Origin: a bacterium
Lineage (GTDB): Bacteria; Zixibacteria; MSB-5A5; GN15; FEB-12
Length of the DNA: 64,000 nt
Assembly: GCA_016708025.1 (NCBI GenBank)
Contig: JADJGQ010000003.1
Location: forward strand, 1 to 64,000
Direction: 5' to 3'
Below are positions 63,075-64,000 of this stretch, in pieces. Under the pieces are notes generated by a model that worked only from the letters and a program-made list of their open reading frames with translations, did no database searches and was not told the DNA's origin. Numbering within the stretch: position 1 is the first letter of the stretch; each line of letters starts with the position of its first letter. Both the position numbers and the translations under genes were made by a program.

Positions 63075-64000
63075 ATGTTCACCGCCCGTAATTCGAAAGT
63101 CGTCATTTTGCTTATCTGCATTGCCGCCCTGATCTCGGCCTGCAGCAAGGACAAAACCACCGAGCCGACCGCTGAAGCGAATCCGATTCAGATGGTCGAT
63201 GTTTCCGCGATCATCGAGCAGGTTGCTCCTCCGGAATACGTTGCTCCTGTCGGTTCACCCTCGACCATCGACTCCGCCTGGTTGTATGGCGATTTCCCGC
63301 TTCTGGAAGGCGTATTTGGTTCTCATGAACCGGAAGCGCTGTACACCAACATAAACGACTTCAAGCTTTCCTACGATATTCTCTCGAGTACCCTGCTGGT
63401 CGATGAGACCGGCGCGATCATCCTAGGCAGCTATGTCGACTCGCATCTGGTGGAGATGGAGAACGGCGAGATCATGATGCACTTCACGGCTGTCGCTTCG
63501 GCCCTGGACGGTCCGACTCCTGTTCCCGCCTCAGCACAGGGCGTGATCGGGACTGAGATCGATGTCGACTATCTTATCACGGTGGACGTGACAGAGATGC
63601 CGGGTTCGATCGTCAAGATCGGCTTCACGTTGAACGATACGCTCCAGACGATCGCCCAGTGGGATGAAGGTACCAGCGGCGACGACACTCAGACTCGCCT
63701 GGTCTACTCCAGTCTCGATCTGCGTGATTCCACCTTCAGTTTCCGCGGCCAGGGATACTGCCAGCATCCGATCAACGATCAATGGCTCAACGGCGACCGC
63801 TTCTGCTGGGCATATATCATCACCTCTCAGGCGAACGCCGATTTCAGCTATCGGATGAGCTATACCTCGGAAAGCACGGACTGGTCATTCCGCTACTGCT
63901 TCCTTGGCGGTGGCAATAAAGACACTGAGTTCGCCATGAAGTATCGCCCGTATCAACCGGTTGATGCGACTGTTTGTGATTCAACATGGATGAAAGACCA
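63075..64000 (+). CDS. Lipoprotein of unknown function, truncated by the window end
   Basis: 309 codons are visible and the frame is open to the right edge. The start is ATG 63075 with AGGGG six bases upstream. The signal is a lipoprotein type: ICIAALISACSKD, lipobox LISAC, with Asp near +2/+3 but after Ser-Lys. The mature part is acidic and rich in beta strands with regular Cys near the end (GYCQHP, DRFCWAY, YCFLGG). I do not recognise a family. A -10-like GATAAT (63029-63034) lies about 40 bases upstream, but without a clear -35 box. Confidence 0.8.
   Translation, partial: MFTARNSKVVILLICIAALISACSKDKTTEPTAEANPIQMVDVSAIIEQVAPPEYVAPVGSPSTIDSAWLYGDFPLLEGVFGSHEPEALYTNINDFKLSYDILSSTLLVDETGAIILGSYVDSHLVEMENGEIMMHFTAVASALDGPTPVPASAQGVIGTEIDVDYLITVDVTEMPGSIVKIGFTLNDTLQTIAQWDEGTSGDDTQTRLVYSSLDLRDSTFSFRGQGYCQHPINDQWLNGDRFCWAYIITSQANADFSYRMSYTSESTDWSFRYCFLGGGNKDTEFAMKYRPYQPVDATVCDSTWMKD

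Overview
The window looks like a chromosomal segment of an uncultivated Gram-negative bacterium of the FCB superphylum, most like Candidatus Zixibacteria and its relatives. This is inferred from gene content: secreted proteins ending in a type-IX-like sorting domain (the YPNPFNP ... GIYLYRL ... MxLxK pattern), cohesin-like and dockerin-like modules, FG-GAP repeat proteins, DUF3078-like and toast-rack proteins, repeated HtrA-type proteases, and a split methylmalonyl-CoA mutase. Genes are densely packed and have good Shine-Dalgarno sites. I see no rRNA, CRISPR array, phage or intact transposon.

Layout. 1-8.3 kb: exported proteins on the minus strand (a truncated cohesin-like protein, an 1870-residue beta-helix/cohesin/dockerin protein, an FG-GAP repeat protein). 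8.3-16.1 kb: an exported trypsin-like protease with an Asp-rich tail, divergent from a 2.1-kresidue exported TPR-CHAT (caspase-like) protein. 16.1-19.4 kb: a small membrane protein and an M16 peptidase pair (one active, one HxxEH-less). 19.5-24.7 kb: a dockerin remnant, tRNA-Leu, and a surface-glycan group (AftA-like GT-C enzyme, NAD-dependent epimerase, GT2, C5-epimerase-like lipoprotein). 24.8-27.2 kb: a primary-type sigma-70 factor and a membrane-anchored HtrA. 27.5-32.7 kb: a compact operon (class II aldolase, degenerate aminotransferase, folB, folK, dNK, panB) followed by an outer-membrane-type protein. 32.7-35.3 kb: a kinase/pseudokinase and another sorted cohesin-like protein. 35.7-38.6 kb: tandem HtrA paralogues, the second without its triad. 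38.8-42.7 kb: an ECF sigma operon with two toast-rack proteins and a bactofilin-like membrane protein.

42.8-46.2 kb: SRPBCC protein, methyltransferase, a cysteine-rich ArsR-type regulator divergent from a dicarboxylate symporter. 46.2-54.6 kb: a propionyl/methylmalonyl-CoA cluster (carboxyltransferase, MBL hydrolase, acyl-CoA dehydrogenase, split B12-dependent mutase, MeaB), interrupted on the opposite strand by a frameshifted GT-C glycosyltransferase pseudogene and carrying one REP-like palindrome. 54.6-59.5 kb: housekeeping (recJ, RNase P RNA, guaB, zinc-ribbon protein, two tRNAs). 59.6-64 kb: a short FAD-binding protein, a DUF2339 membrane protein and a lipoprotein running off the right end.

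The strongest unusual items are an aminotransferase-fold protein without its PLP lysine inside a vitamin operon, and the ECF/toast-rack/bactofilin operon preceded by a sequence resembling the Bacillus sigma-W promoter. Also notable are the divergent exported CHAT/trypsin pair and the active/inactive protease pairs. Several strict TTGACA-N17-TATxxT promoters can be read directly, and one settles the true start of an htrA gene. All calls come from reading the sequence; no database search was run.
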